From CAZIXN01 sp039180415 (lineage in GTDB: Bacteria > Planctomycetota > Phycisphaerae > Phycisphaerales > Phycisphaeraceae): DNA of 43,863 nt. The stretch's first letter is position 1. Every line of letters starts with the position of its first letter. Made by a program: the position numbers and the translations under genes. Location of the stretch: assembly GCA_039180415.1 (NCBI GenBank), contig JBCDDH010000022.1:1-43863 (forward strand), in the 5' to 3' direction. The notes beneath the pieces are model-generated. The model had not been told where the DNA came from. It saw nothing but the letters and a program-made list of their open reading frames with translations, and did not search any database. Below are positions 16,149 to 24,068 of this stretch, piece by piece.

Positions 16149-17849
16149 GTGACGCAGACGTCCGTGCCCCAACCCGTTTCCGCGGACGCGTTCGAGGCCT
16201 CGGACGCGGGGCGTGTTTCGTCGACGGGTGGGGAGGTGGCGCTGCGGGGGCGGGGGCTGGCGGTGCGGTTCGGCGAGCGGTTCGCGGCGGTGGACGGCGT
16301 GGACCTGGACGTGTGGGCCGGCCAACACGTGGCGATCGTGGGCGCGTCGGGCAGCGGCAAGACGTCGCTGCTGAATTGCTTGGGGGGCGATCGGCCGGCG
16401 GACGCGGGGAGCGTCGCGGCCAACGGGCGGGTCGGGCGGGTGTATCAGGACTTCCGTCTGGTGCGGCGGGCCACGGCGCTGGCGAACGTGGCGCACGGCG
16501 CGGCGGCGCGGCTGCCCTGGCGGACTCGTCTGGTGCGGCGGGCCGGGTTGAAACGCGAGGCGGCGGCGTGGCTGGAGCGGGTCGGCCTGGAGCACCGCGC
16601 GGCGGTGCGGGTGGACCGGTTGTCGGGCGGCGAGCAGCAGCGGGTGGCGATCGCGCGGGCCCTGATGATGCGGCCGGCGGTGATCCTCGCGGACGAGCCG
16701 GTGTCGGCGTTGGACACGGGCTCGGCCCACGCGGTGATGGGGCTGCTGCGGGAGCTCTGCGTCGAGCGGGGCATCGCGCTGCTGAGCGTGCAACACGACT
16801 GCGCGTTGGCCGAGCGCTACGCGGACCGGATCGTGCTCATGGAGCGGGGGAAGATCACGGCCGCGAGCGACGACCCGGCGCAGACCGAACTGCCGGCCAA
16901 GCTGATGATCGGCGGGCGGGTGCGTGACGGCGACGACGGAGACGGACAGGCCCGCGGCGAGGCGTCGGCGGACCCGGCGAAGGCGGCGATGCTGCGGCGG
17001 GCCCACGAGGCGTGCGCGGTGTGCCCGGACGCGCTGCCCCGGCAGATCGCGGTGGCGGCGGACATGGGTTCGCCCTCGGCGTGGCGGCGGGCGGCGTGGT
17101 GGACGCTGGGCGTCGGCGGGCTGTTGGCGGCGTTGGGCTGGTCGGGCTGGATGACGGGCCTGCAAGACGTGGAGCTCGGCCAGGCGGGGGGCAACGCGGC
17201 GCGGTTCCTGGGGCGGTTGGTGCCGGCCGCCGAGCAGTGGGGCACGATCGATTGGCCCGGGCTAGGCACGGCGTTGTTGCAGACCTTGGCGATGGCGGTG
17301 CTGGGGACGGCGGCGGCGATTGCGTGGAGCCTGCCGTTGTCGGCGTTGGCAGCGCGGGGGATCGCGCCGCGTTGGCTGCGGGTGCCGGTCCGGCTGGTGC
17401 TCAACGTGATCCGGTCGGTGCCGTCGATTTTGTGGGCGCTGCTGTGCGTGGGGGCGTTGGGCTTGGGCGCGGTGCCGGGGATGGTGGCGTTGGCGGCGTA
17501 TTCGACGGGGTACCTGACGAAGTTTTTCTACGAGGCGTTCGAGTCGGTGGAGGACGCGGTCCCGGGGGCGCTGCGGACGGTGGGGATGAGCGGGCCGGAG
17601 GTGTTTCTGGCGGCGGTGTGGCCGGCGAGCCGGCTGGCGATCGCGAGCAGCTGCGTGTTCATGCTGGAGTACAACTTCCGCGCGGCGAGCGTGCTGGGCG
17701 TGGTGGGCGCGGGCGGGATCGGGTACGACCTGAAGCTCGCGGTCGAATGGGCCAACTGGCACGTGGTGTTCGTGATCGTGCTGGCGTTGGCGGGCAGCGT
17801 GATCGTGTTCGACGCGCTGGCGGACCGGCTGCGTCGGCGGTTGGCGTGA
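16149..17849 (+). CDS. Fused PhnC-PhnE-type ABC transporter (ATPase plus permease in one chain)
   Basis: 566 aa, starting at GTG 16149. Residues about 30-255 form an ABC ATPase: Walker A GASGSGKT (65-72), signature LSGGEQQ (158-164), Walker B VILADE (178-183) and H-loop H216. A linker (about 255-312) includes a CAVC motif (C289, C292). Residues about 313-566 form a permease with about five or six membrane segments and an EAA-type coupling loop (about 462-495). PhnC and PhnE are normally separate proteins. Here the order is ATPase first, then permease, with no frame break. With the binding protein upstream it makes a complete importer. Confidence 0.88.
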   Translation: MTQTSVPQPVSADAFEASDAGRVSSTGGEVALRGRGLAVRFGERFAAVDGVDLDVWAGQHVAIVGASGSGKTSLLNCLGGDRPADAGSVAANGRVGRVYQDFRLVRRATALANVAHGAAARLPWRTRLVRRAGLKREAAAWLERVGLEHRAAVRVDRLSGGEQQRVAIARALMMRPAVILADEPVSALDTGSAHAVMGLLRELCVERGIALLSVQHDCALAERYADRIVLMERGKITAASDDPAQTELPAKLMIGGRVRDGDDGDGQARGEASADPAKAAMLRRAHEACAVCPDALPRQIAVAADMGSPSAWRRAAWWTLGVGGLLAALGWSGWMTGLQDVELGQAGGNAARFLGRLVPAAEQWGTIDWPGLGTALLQTLAMAVLGTAAAIAWSLPLSALAARGIAPRWLRVPVRLVLNVIRSVPSILWALLCVGALGLGAVPGMVALAAYSTGYLTKFFYEAFESVEDAVPGALRTVGMSGPEVFLAAVWPASRLAIASSCVFMLEYNFRAASVLGVVGAGGIGYDLKLAVEWANWHVVFVIVLALAGSVIVFDALADRLRRRLA

Positions 17850-17885
17850 GGGAAATGAGACCCGGAAAGCGGCGGCGGGGGGGAG

Positions 17886-17958
<73 letters not shown>

Positions 17959-18081
17959 GGGTTGGCGGGCTCGCGCGGGGAGGCGTCGAACCGAATCGAC
18001 GATCATAAGCGTGGGTGAGGGCGGCGGCAAGCGGGGCGGTCATTCATCGTGGCGGCGGCGGGCGGCCGATATGCTGATTTC

Positions 18082-19044
18082 ATGCAGGGATTCGGATGGA
18101 TGTCGATCGCGGCGGCGCTGGCCATTTGGGCCGGCGGGGTCGCGTGGGCGCAGGAGACGTTCGAGCTGACCGGGGAGGGCTGGACCCAGGTGGGCGCCCC
18201 GGAGCCGGGCACGCCGGAGGCGGAGCTGCAGGCGATCCGTCGGGCGTTGGCGGAGGACCGTGCGAAGGACGCGCTCGCGTTGGCCGACGCGTGGGTCGAG
18301 GCCAACCCGGACAGCGGGTACCTGCCCATGGCGCTGCTCTTGCGGGGCGACGCCAAGGTCGCGCGGCGGGATTACTGGGACGCGCTCTACGACTACGAGC
18401 AGATCATCTTGAGCTACCCCGCGTCGGCGGAGTACCTGACGGCGGTGGAGCGAGAGTTCGCGATCGCGCAGGTGTTCCTGGACGGCTGGCGGCGGAAGCT
18501 GCTGGGCATCCCCGTGCTGCCGACCGACGGCGAGGGCGAAGAGCTGTTGATCCGGGTGCAGGAGCGGGCGCCGGGTTCGCGGGTGGGGCACGACGCGTCG
18601 CTGGCGTTGGCGGACTACTACTTCCGTCAGCAGGAGATGTCCCTGGCCGCGGAAGCCTACGACCTGTTCATGGAGAACTATCCGGACAGCGAGCGGCGGG
18701 AGTGGGCGTTGCTTCGTCTGATCCAATCGAACCTCGCACGGTTCAAGGGCCCGCGTTTCGACGGCACGGGGCTGATCGAAGCGGACGAGCGTTTGCAGCA
18801 GTACGCCTTGGAGTTCCCCGCCTCGGCCGAGCGGATCGGCGTGCCGGCCTTGCGTGAGCGGATCAACGAATCGCTCGCGCGGCGGGACCTGAGCACCGCG
18901 GGCTGGTACGTGCGGCGCAACGACCCGGTGGCGGCGGCGACGATGTACCGCCGGCTGGTCCAGGAGTTCCCACAGACCCGCGCGGCCCGGGAAGCGATCG
19001 CGTGGCTGGAAGAGCGCGGCCTCGCGTTGGCGGTGGCGGAATGA
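18082..19044 (+). CDS. BamD-like TPR envelope protein
   Basis: 320 aa. A signal peptide (about 1-25, MSIAAALAIWAGGVAWAQ) precedes tetratricopeptide-like helices over most of the chain: ALALADAWVEANPDSGYLPMALLLRGDA, YDYEQIILSYPASAEY, EAYDLFMENYPDSERREWA and TMYRRLVQEFPQTRAAREA. The PxS spacing resembles BamD/YfiO, the outer-membrane protein assembly lipoprotein, but the lipobox cysteine of BamD is absent. ATG 18082 fits the signal peptide; the frame's earlier ATG adds a non-hydrophobic leader. Its stop overlaps the lptE start (ATGA), so the two are coupled. Confidence 0.75.
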   Translation: MQGFGWMSIAAALAIWAGGVAWAQETFELTGEGWTQVGAPEPGTPEAELQAIRRALAEDRAKDALALADAWVEANPDSGYLPMALLLRGDAKVARRDYWDALYDYEQIILSYPASAEYLTAVEREFAIAQVFLDGWRRKLLGIPVLPTDGEGEELLIRVQERAPGSRVGHDASLALADYYFRQQEMSLAAEAYDLFMENYPDSERREWALLRLIQSNLARFKGPRFDGTGLIEADERLQQYALEFPASAERIGVPALRERINESLARRDLSTAGWYVRRNDPVAAATMYRRLVQEFPQTRAAREAIAWLEERGLALAVAE

Positions 19045-19598
19045 GAGGCGGGCTCGCGCTGGCGGCGGCGTTGTGGATGTTGACGGTGGGCTGGGCCTGC
19101 CTGAGCGGGTGCGGGTACACCACCGCCGAGCTGTATCGCGAGGACGTGCGCAGCGTCGGGCTGCCGATTTTCGAGAACCGCACGTTCGAGCGCGGCCTGG
19201 AGGCCGACCTGGCCGAGGCGCTGGCCAAGGAGTTGCAGCGCCGCACGCCGTACGCCCTGGCGTCGGGCGGCGAGGCGGTCGGGGGCGGCGACACGGAACT
19301 GGTCGGCGTGATCACGGCGCTGCGTCGCCAGCGCTTGGCCCGCACGGCCGACACGGGGCTGCCGCAGGAGGTCGAGGTCCGCGTGGTGATCGACGTGCAG
19401 TGGCGGGACCGGCGCAGCGGCGACGTGTTGATGGAGCGGCGGGGCTTGGAAGAGGTCGGCCGGTTCATCCCGGCGGGCAACGTGTCGGCGGGCGTGGACG
19501 GCGGGGGCGTGCTCGGCGAGCCGTTCGTCGTCGCGCAGCACGCCGCGGTGACGCGGCTGGCGCAGGCGGTCGTGGACGCGATGCGCAGCGATTTCTGA
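19041..19598 (+). CDS. lptE: LPS-assembly lipoprotein LptE
   Basis: 185 aa. A lipoprotein signal with lipobox LSGC (C24) is followed by GYTTAELYREDVRSVGLPIFENRTFERGLE, the typical LptE start (CGYxx then IxVPxFxNxTxxxGLE). It continues into AKELQRRTPYALA and a central LVGVITALRRQRL strand. LptE plugs the LptD barrel that inserts lipopolysaccharide in the outer membrane, so its presence points to an LPS-bearing envelope. The start codon overlaps the stop of the BamD-like gene (ATGA at 19041-19044). Confidence 0.85.
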   Translation: MRGGLALAAALWMLTVGWACLSGCGYTTAELYREDVRSVGLPIFENRTFERGLEADLAEALAKELQRRTPYALASGGEAVGGGDTELVGVITALRRQRLARTADTGLPQEVEVRVVIDVQWRDRRSGDVLMERRGLEEVGRFIPAGNVSAGVDGGGVLGEPFVVAQHAAVTRLAQAVVDAMRSDF

Positions 19599-19744
19599 TC
19601 CGGTGGCGGGTGAAATCCCTCCAAAATCGTCGCTCGAGCCTCATGAATCGGATTTCACGACCCCGCGGATCGTCGCCGCCGTACCATGAACTCTTGGTGC
19701 GCACCGGTTGGTGACGCCGTCGGCCTTTGTTTCGGCCTTTGCTC

Positions 19745-21832
19745 ATGCCCAAAAACGACCCCGATCAACCCGACCTCCGCGACGACGACGCTTCCCGCAA
19801 GAAGGGCGGCGACGGCAAATCCGACGGGAAGCCCGGCCCCGGCAAGCCCGGCGCCAAGCCGCCCCAGATCAAGGGCCAGAAAGCCCTGGGCTGGGTTCTG
19901 CTGCTTGCGCTGGTCGTGGGCTTCGTGCTCATCATGCACTCGGCCCAGAACGCCGCCCGCGAGGTGACCTACGAGCAGTTCTTCACTTACGCCCAGAACG
20001 GCGCGTTCACCGAAGACGGCGTGCTCATCAAGGGCGACCGCTTCGTCGGCACGCTCAATGATGACGCCGCCGGCCAGGGCGAGATGGTCAACCCCAAAGT
20101 CGAGTTCCTCTCCAACCCCGAGAACATCCACGTCCACACCTACGAGCTGATCCAGACCGGGCAGGACTTCAAGGAAGATCCCGCGCAGGCCGGCCTGTTC
20201 ATCATGTTCCTGCTGAACTGGGGCCCGATCCTGTTGATCGCGTTCCTGATCTACTTCTTCTTCTTCCGGGCCTTGCGTTCGGCGGGCGGCGGCCCCGGCG
20301 GCATGCTCGGCGGGTTCGGCCGGTCGAAGCACAAGCTGATGAACAAGGAGCACTCCACCGTCACGCTCGACGACGTGGCGGGCGTGGAGGAAGCGAAAGA
20401 AGAAGTCGCCGAGATCATCGAGTTCCTGAAGAACCCCAAGAAGTTTCAGCGGCTCGGCGGACGCGTGCCGCGCGGCGTGCTGCTGGTCGGCCAACCCGGC
20501 TGCGGCAAGACGCTGCTCGCCAAAGCGATGGCGGGCGAGGCGGACGTGCCGTTCTTCTCGATCAGCGGCTCGGACTTCGTCGAGATGTTCGTGGGCGTGG
20601 GGGCGTCGCGCGTGCGGGACCTGTTCAAGCAGGCGAAGGAATCCGCGCCGTGCATCATTTTCATGGACGAGATCGACGCCGTCGGCCGTCGCCGCGGCAA
20701 CGGCTTCTCGTCCGGCGGCCACGACGAGCGTGAGCAGACGCTCAACGCGATCCTGGTCGAGATGGACGGCTTCGAGTCCGCCGACCAGGTGATCGTGATC
20801 GCCTCGACCAACCGCGCCGACGTGCTCGATCCGGCGCTCACGCGCCCCGGGCGGTTCGACCGCCAGGTCACCGTGCCGCTGCCCGACCTCAAGGGCCGGG
20901 TCGAGATTCTCAAAGTGCACAGCCGGAAGATCAAGCTCTCGCCCGACGTTGATCTCGAACGCGCCGCCCGCACGACGCCGATGTTCTCGGGCGCCGAGCT
21001 CGCCGCGGTGATCAACGAGGCCGCGATCGGCGCGACGCTGCAGGACAAGGAATTCGTCGAGCAGGAAGACCTCGAAGAAGCCCGCGACAAGATCCGCTTC
21101 GGCCGGGCCAACAAGAGCCGCAAGGTCGAGCAGGACGAACGCGTCGCCACCGCGTACCACGAGGCCGGCCACGCCGTCGTGCAGTACCTGCTTCCCAACG
21201 CCGACCCGCTGCACAAGGTCACGATCATCCCCCGCGGCAAGGCGGGCGGGATGACCATGTCGCTGCCGGAGAAGGACCGCTACGGCTACGGCTACAAGTA
21301 CATCCACGACACGATGCGGGTGCTGTGCGGCGGCCGGATCGCGGAAGCCAAGAAGACCGAGGACATCTCCAGCGGCGCGTCGATGGACATCCAGATGATG
21401 ACCAGCTTCGCCCGCGCGATGGTGCTGGACTGGGGCATGAGCAAGCGGCTGGGTTTCGTGCAGTACCGGCCGGAAGAAAACGCGAATTCGTTCATGGCCG
21501 ACAAGCCGTACAGCGACGAGACCGCGCAGATCATCGACGAGGAGATCAAGCGGTTCAGCGACGAGGCGTTCGCCCACGCCGAACAGATCATCGCCGAGCA
21601 CTGGACGCAGACCGAAGCGCTCGCCGAAGCCCTGCTCAAGTACGAAACGCTGAGCAAGGAAGAGGTCGAGAAGGTGATGAAGGGCGAGCCGCTGCGCAAG
21701 GCCACGGTCAGCGAGCTGCTCGCCGCCGAGCAGGAAAAGCGGACCGCCCCTGAAGAAAGCCGCCCGGCCGCCATCCCCGAACGCGACGAAGACGAAGGCA
21801 CGGCTCCGGGGCTGATGCCGTCGCCGGCGTGA
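19745..21832 (+). CDS. ftsH: ATP-dependent zinc metalloprotease FtsH
   Basis: 695-aa inner-membrane AAA+ protease. A basic, Gly/Pro/Lys-rich cytoplasmic tail (1-45), TM1 (about 48-66), a periplasmic segment and TM2 (about 150-170) precede the AAA module: Walker A GQPGCGKT (249-256), Walker B CIIFMDEIDAV and the second region of homology with RPGRFDRQV. The M41 protease carries HEAGH (472-476) and a SMDIQMMT segment with the third zinc ligand. The P-loop GQPGCGKT replaces the usual GPPGTGKT. It degrades misassembled membrane proteins and short-lived regulators. Codons are strongly C-ending, unlike the G-ending lptE just upstream. Confidence 0.95.
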   Translation: MPKNDPDQPDLRDDDASRKKGGDGKSDGKPGPGKPGAKPPQIKGQKALGWVLLLALVVGFVLIMHSAQNAAREVTYEQFFTYAQNGAFTEDGVLIKGDRFVGTLNDDAAGQGEMVNPKVEFLSNPENIHVHTYELIQTGQDFKEDPAQAGLFIMFLLNWGPILLIAFLIYFFFFRALRSAGGGPGGMLGGFGRSKHKLMNKEHSTVTLDDVAGVEEAKEEVAEIIEFLKNPKKFQRLGGRVPRGVLLVGQPGCGKTLLAKAMAGEADVPFFSISGSDFVEMFVGVGASRVRDLFKQAKESAPCIIFMDEIDAVGRRRGNGFSSGGHDEREQTLNAILVEMDGFESADQVIVIASTNRADVLDPALTRPGRFDRQVTVPLPDLKGRVEILKVHSRKIKLSPDVDLERAARTTPMFSGAELAAVINEAAIGATLQDKEFVEQEDLEEARDKIRFGRANKSRKVEQDERVATAYHEAGHAVVQYLLPNADPLHKVTIIPRGKAGGMTMSLPEKDRYGYGYKYIHDTMRVLCGGRIAEAKKTEDISSGASMDIQMMTSFARAMVLDWGMSKRLGFVQYRPEENANSFMADKPYSDETAQIIDEEIKRFSDEAFAHAEQIIAEHWTQTEALAEALLKYETLSKEEVEKVMKGEPLRKATVSELLAAEQEKRTAPEESRPAAIPERDEDEGTAPGLMPSPA

Positions 21833-21867
21833 GGCTTCGCGTATACGTTCTTGGCTTCTTCTGAGAA

Positions 21868-21937
21868 ACGAGCCGCGACCGTGAGGGAGCGGGCTTCTGA
21901 GGGACATCTTGCCCGCTCCCTGACGGTCGCGGCTCGT
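21868..21937. repeat. 70-base palindromic element after ftsH (27-bp stem)
   Basis: The left arm 21868-21894 pairs with the right arm 21911-21937 over 27 bp with one mismatch, around a 16-base loop. The core GAGCCGCGACCGTNAGGGAG resembles intergenic palindromes I recall as common in planctomycete genomes. The T-run at 21946-21951 means it could also end ftsH transcription. Confidence 0.75.
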
Positions 21938-22005
21938 CCGAAACCGTTTTTCGAGCACACCTTGTTCGCCTGACTAATACGTTGATTTTTGTTCCGGAGC
22001 CCCGC

Positions 22006-22689
22006 ATGCATATCGCTTTCATCGGATACGGCAGCATGGCCGCGTCGCTCGCGACCCGGTTCGTGCGTTTTGACGAAACCACGGTGACGATCGCCGGCCG
22101 CGACCCGGCGAAAGCCGAAGCCTTGGCCGCCCAAGTCGGCGGAAGCGCGCGGGCGGTCGCGTCGACGGCCGACGCGGTCCGTGCGGCCGACGCCGTGGTG
22201 ATCGCGACGCCGCATGGCGCGGTGTTCGACGCGATCGCGGCGGCGGGCGGCGCGGATGCCTTTGCCGGCAAGATCGTCGTCGACATCAATAACCCGGTGC
22301 CGGGTTACGCCGAAGGCGACTTCACGCTTGGGACGTATGGCTCGGACGGCACCCCGGGCGGCGGGCACCTTTCGCTGAGCGAAGCGATCCAGTCGGTCCT
22401 GCCCGACGCGAAGGTGGTCAAGGCGTTCAACACCGCGCAGGCGGAGGTCTGGAAGCTCGACCCGATGCACATCGACGGCCGGCCGTTCGTGTTCCCGGTC
22501 TGCGGCGACGACGCCGACGCGAAGGCGGCGGTCGCCGGTTGGGTGTCGGCGATGGGCGGCGGCACGTGGGACGCAGGGGGCATCGCGTATGCGCCGCAGA
22601 TCGAGTCGTTGGCGGCGATGACGATCCAACTGCTGTTCAGCGGACGCGGGGCATTGACGGTGTTCAATCTGCTTGAGGACGAGGCGTAA
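22006..22689 (+). CDS. NADPH-dependent F420 reductase-type oxidoreductase (COG2085)
   Basis: 227-aa single-Rossmann protein. The dinucleotide motif GYGSMA is at 7-12, followed by TIAGRDPAKAEALA, where the arginine after the second strand favours NADP. VIATPHGAVFD, VVDINNP and VKAFNTAQAEVW are typical of the F420-dependent NADP reductase / Npd superfamily, and the end GGIAYAPQIESLAAM matches too. Cofactor F420 itself is not evidenced in this window. ATG 22006 has a CGGAG motif about 6 bases upstream. It is a single gene between repeat elements. Confidence 0.8.
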   Translation: MHIAFIGYGSMAASLATRFVRFDETTVTIAGRDPAKAEALAAQVGGSARAVASTADAVRAADAVVIATPHGAVFDAIAAAGGADAFAGKIVVDINNPVPGYAEGDFTLGTYGSDGTPGGGHLSLSEAIQSVLPDAKVVKAFNTAQAEVWKLDPMHIDGRPFVFPVCGDDADAKAAVAGWVSAMGGGTWDAGGIAYAPQIESLAAMTIQLLFSGRGALTVFNLLEDEA

Positions 22690-22724
22690 CGCCCGGTCGG
22701 TCAGCGCGGATCGTTTCGGGCACG

Positions 22725-22783
22725 CGCAACCCGTTGGGTTGCGGCTGTTCAAATCGCCGGTAGCCGCGGGCCAACTGCCCGCG
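22725..22783. repeat. Paired palindromic repeat, copy 1 (two hairpins)
   Basis: Hairpin a is CGCAACCC-GTT-GGGTTGCG (22725-22743, perfect 8-bp stem). Hairpin b is CGCGGGC-5-GCCCGCG (22765-22783, 7-bp stem) preceded by TAGC. Read on opposite strands both fit AGCCGC-RRSCC-AAC-NGSCYGCG, so the unit is an inverted pair. A related pair lies at 41965-42029. It sits in the 130-base gap before the glycosyltransferase gene. Confidence 0.65.
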
Positions 22784-22823
22784 CATCGCCTATGCGGCCG
22801 GGCCGAGGACGTAGCATGAAGCG

Positions 22824-23978
22824 ATGCACGTCGCGCTGCTGTGCGGCCAACACGATCTGCGAGAACGGCGCGAGGCGCTGCGGGCGTTGGTGGTGGGGAT
22901 GGTCAGCGAGGGCACGCGGGTGAGCGTAGCGGTGCCGACGGGGACGGCGTGGGAGGACGTCCCCGGCGGCGGGTTGGGCGGCACGGCGCTGGAGTTCGCG
23001 ACGCCGACGTTCGGGATCGGCGGGCGGTGGATGGGCTCGTGGCTGTACGGCAAGGTCGGCAGCGGTCGGCATTGGGTGCGGTTGGCCGAACAGATCGAGG
23101 CGTCGGGCGAGGTGCCGGGCGTGATCGCGGCCAGCGACGCGGAGACGTGGCTGGCGGCGGTGGCGGTGGGGCGGTTGCTGGACGTGCCGGTGCTTCTGTT
23201 TTGTCACGACCGGTTCGACGCGCGGCTGGCGCCGCGGTTGTTCACGACGTTGAACCCGACGCGGTGTCTGATGGTGGCCGGCAGCGAGCCGATCGCGCAG
23301 GGCCTGCGGGACGCGACGCAGAACCTGGTGGTGGTGGAGCACGTGCCGGCCGGCGTGCACGTGACGGACCGGACGCCGCGGCACCGAGAGCCGGACGACC
23401 CGCTGTGCGTGGTGATCAGCACGGACGGGCCTTTGGACGAGTCGTACCTGGCGTGTCTGGAAGGGTTGGCGGCGCACTGCCGGGAGCGCCCCAGTGCGCT
23501 GGCGATACTCGAGGGGCCCAACCCGGACAGCCACGCGACGTACAAGCAGCTGCGTCGGCTGGGGTTGACGGGGCAGTGCTCGTTCGCCCCGCGCGGGCGG
23601 GAGGCGCGCGGTGTGGACGGGTTGCTGCTGGAGGCGGACGCGGTGGTGCACCCGCAGGCGTTGGGCCGGCACCGGCCGATGACGCTGGAGGCGATGGCGC
23701 GGGGGTTGCCGGTAGCGGCGGCGGACGACCCGGCGCTCGACACGCTGATCGACGGGCACACGGCGTGGGTGATCGACGAGGCCCAGCCGTATGACGAGTT
23801 GGCCGAGGCGTGGCACGGCGTGCTGACCCGGCTGACCGAGGGGCCGGAGGAAGCGCGGGAGCTGGGGCGTCGGGCGCAACAGTGGGTGCGCGAGGAACAC
23901 CTCTTTAGCGACGAGCTCGAGCGGGTGTTGGGGCTGTGTCGGCGGCTGTCGGCGGAGCCGGTGAAGTTTCCGGGGTGA
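22824..23978 (+). CDS. GT4-like glycosyltransferase
   Basis: 384 aa with a GT-B layout. The N-terminal Rossmann half (about 1-190) contains LREALRALVVGMVSEG-like helices and the HDRFDARLAPRLFT segment. The C-terminal half contains LVVVEHVPAGVHV, LAILEGPNPDS and the donor-binding pattern ADAVVHPQALGRHRPMTLEAMARGLPVAA, resembling the family-4 EX7E region (E...RPMTLEAMA). The sugar donor and acceptor are unknown. It is probably cytoplasmic or membrane-peripheral. Codons are strongly G-ending. No other polysaccharide genes are nearby. Confidence 0.75.
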   Translation: MHVALLCGQHDLRERREALRALVVGMVSEGTRVSVAVPTGTAWEDVPGGGLGGTALEFATPTFGIGGRWMGSWLYGKVGSGRHWVRLAEQIEASGEVPGVIAASDAETWLAAVAVGRLLDVPVLLFCHDRFDARLAPRLFTTLNPTRCLMVAGSEPIAQGLRDATQNLVVVEHVPAGVHVTDRTPRHREPDDPLCVVISTDGPLDESYLACLEGLAAHCRERPSALAILEGPNPDSHATYKQLRRLGLTGQCSFAPRGREARGVDGLLLEADAVVHPQALGRHRPMTLEAMARGLPVAAADDPALDTLIDGHTAWVIDEAQPYDELAEAWHGVLTRLTEGPEEARELGRRAQQWVREEHLFSDELERVLGLCRRLSAEPVKFPG

Positions 23979-23981
23979 CGG

Positions 23982-24059
23982 CTATTCGTGCAGCCCGGTG
24001 AGGCCGTGGCCGCATTGGGGGCAGGACGGTTCGTCGCGTCCGGTGACGGTGGGAGCCAT
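23982..24059 (-). CDS. 25-aa zinc-ribbon microprotein
   Basis: A short frame starts 9 bases after the asd stop on the same strand. It encodes 25 residues ending CPQCGHGLTGLHE, a CxxC knuckle with the G-x-L-x-GL tail found in many planctomycete small zinc-ribbon proteins (CPxCGYxLxGL). No strong Shine-Dalgarno is seen, so it would depend on coupling to asd. One knuckle gives two cysteines plus a histidine, so zinc binding may need dimerisation. It could also be an untranslated relic of a larger ribbon gene. Confidence 0.45.
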   Translation of the reverse strand: MAPTVTGRDEPSCPQCGHGLTGLHE

Positions 24060-24068
24060 CGCGAGGCG

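Noticed and set aside
19655..21958. 767-codon minus-strand frame antisense to ftsH
   Set aside because: It is a shadow of the high-GC ftsH gene and also runs through the palindromic element.
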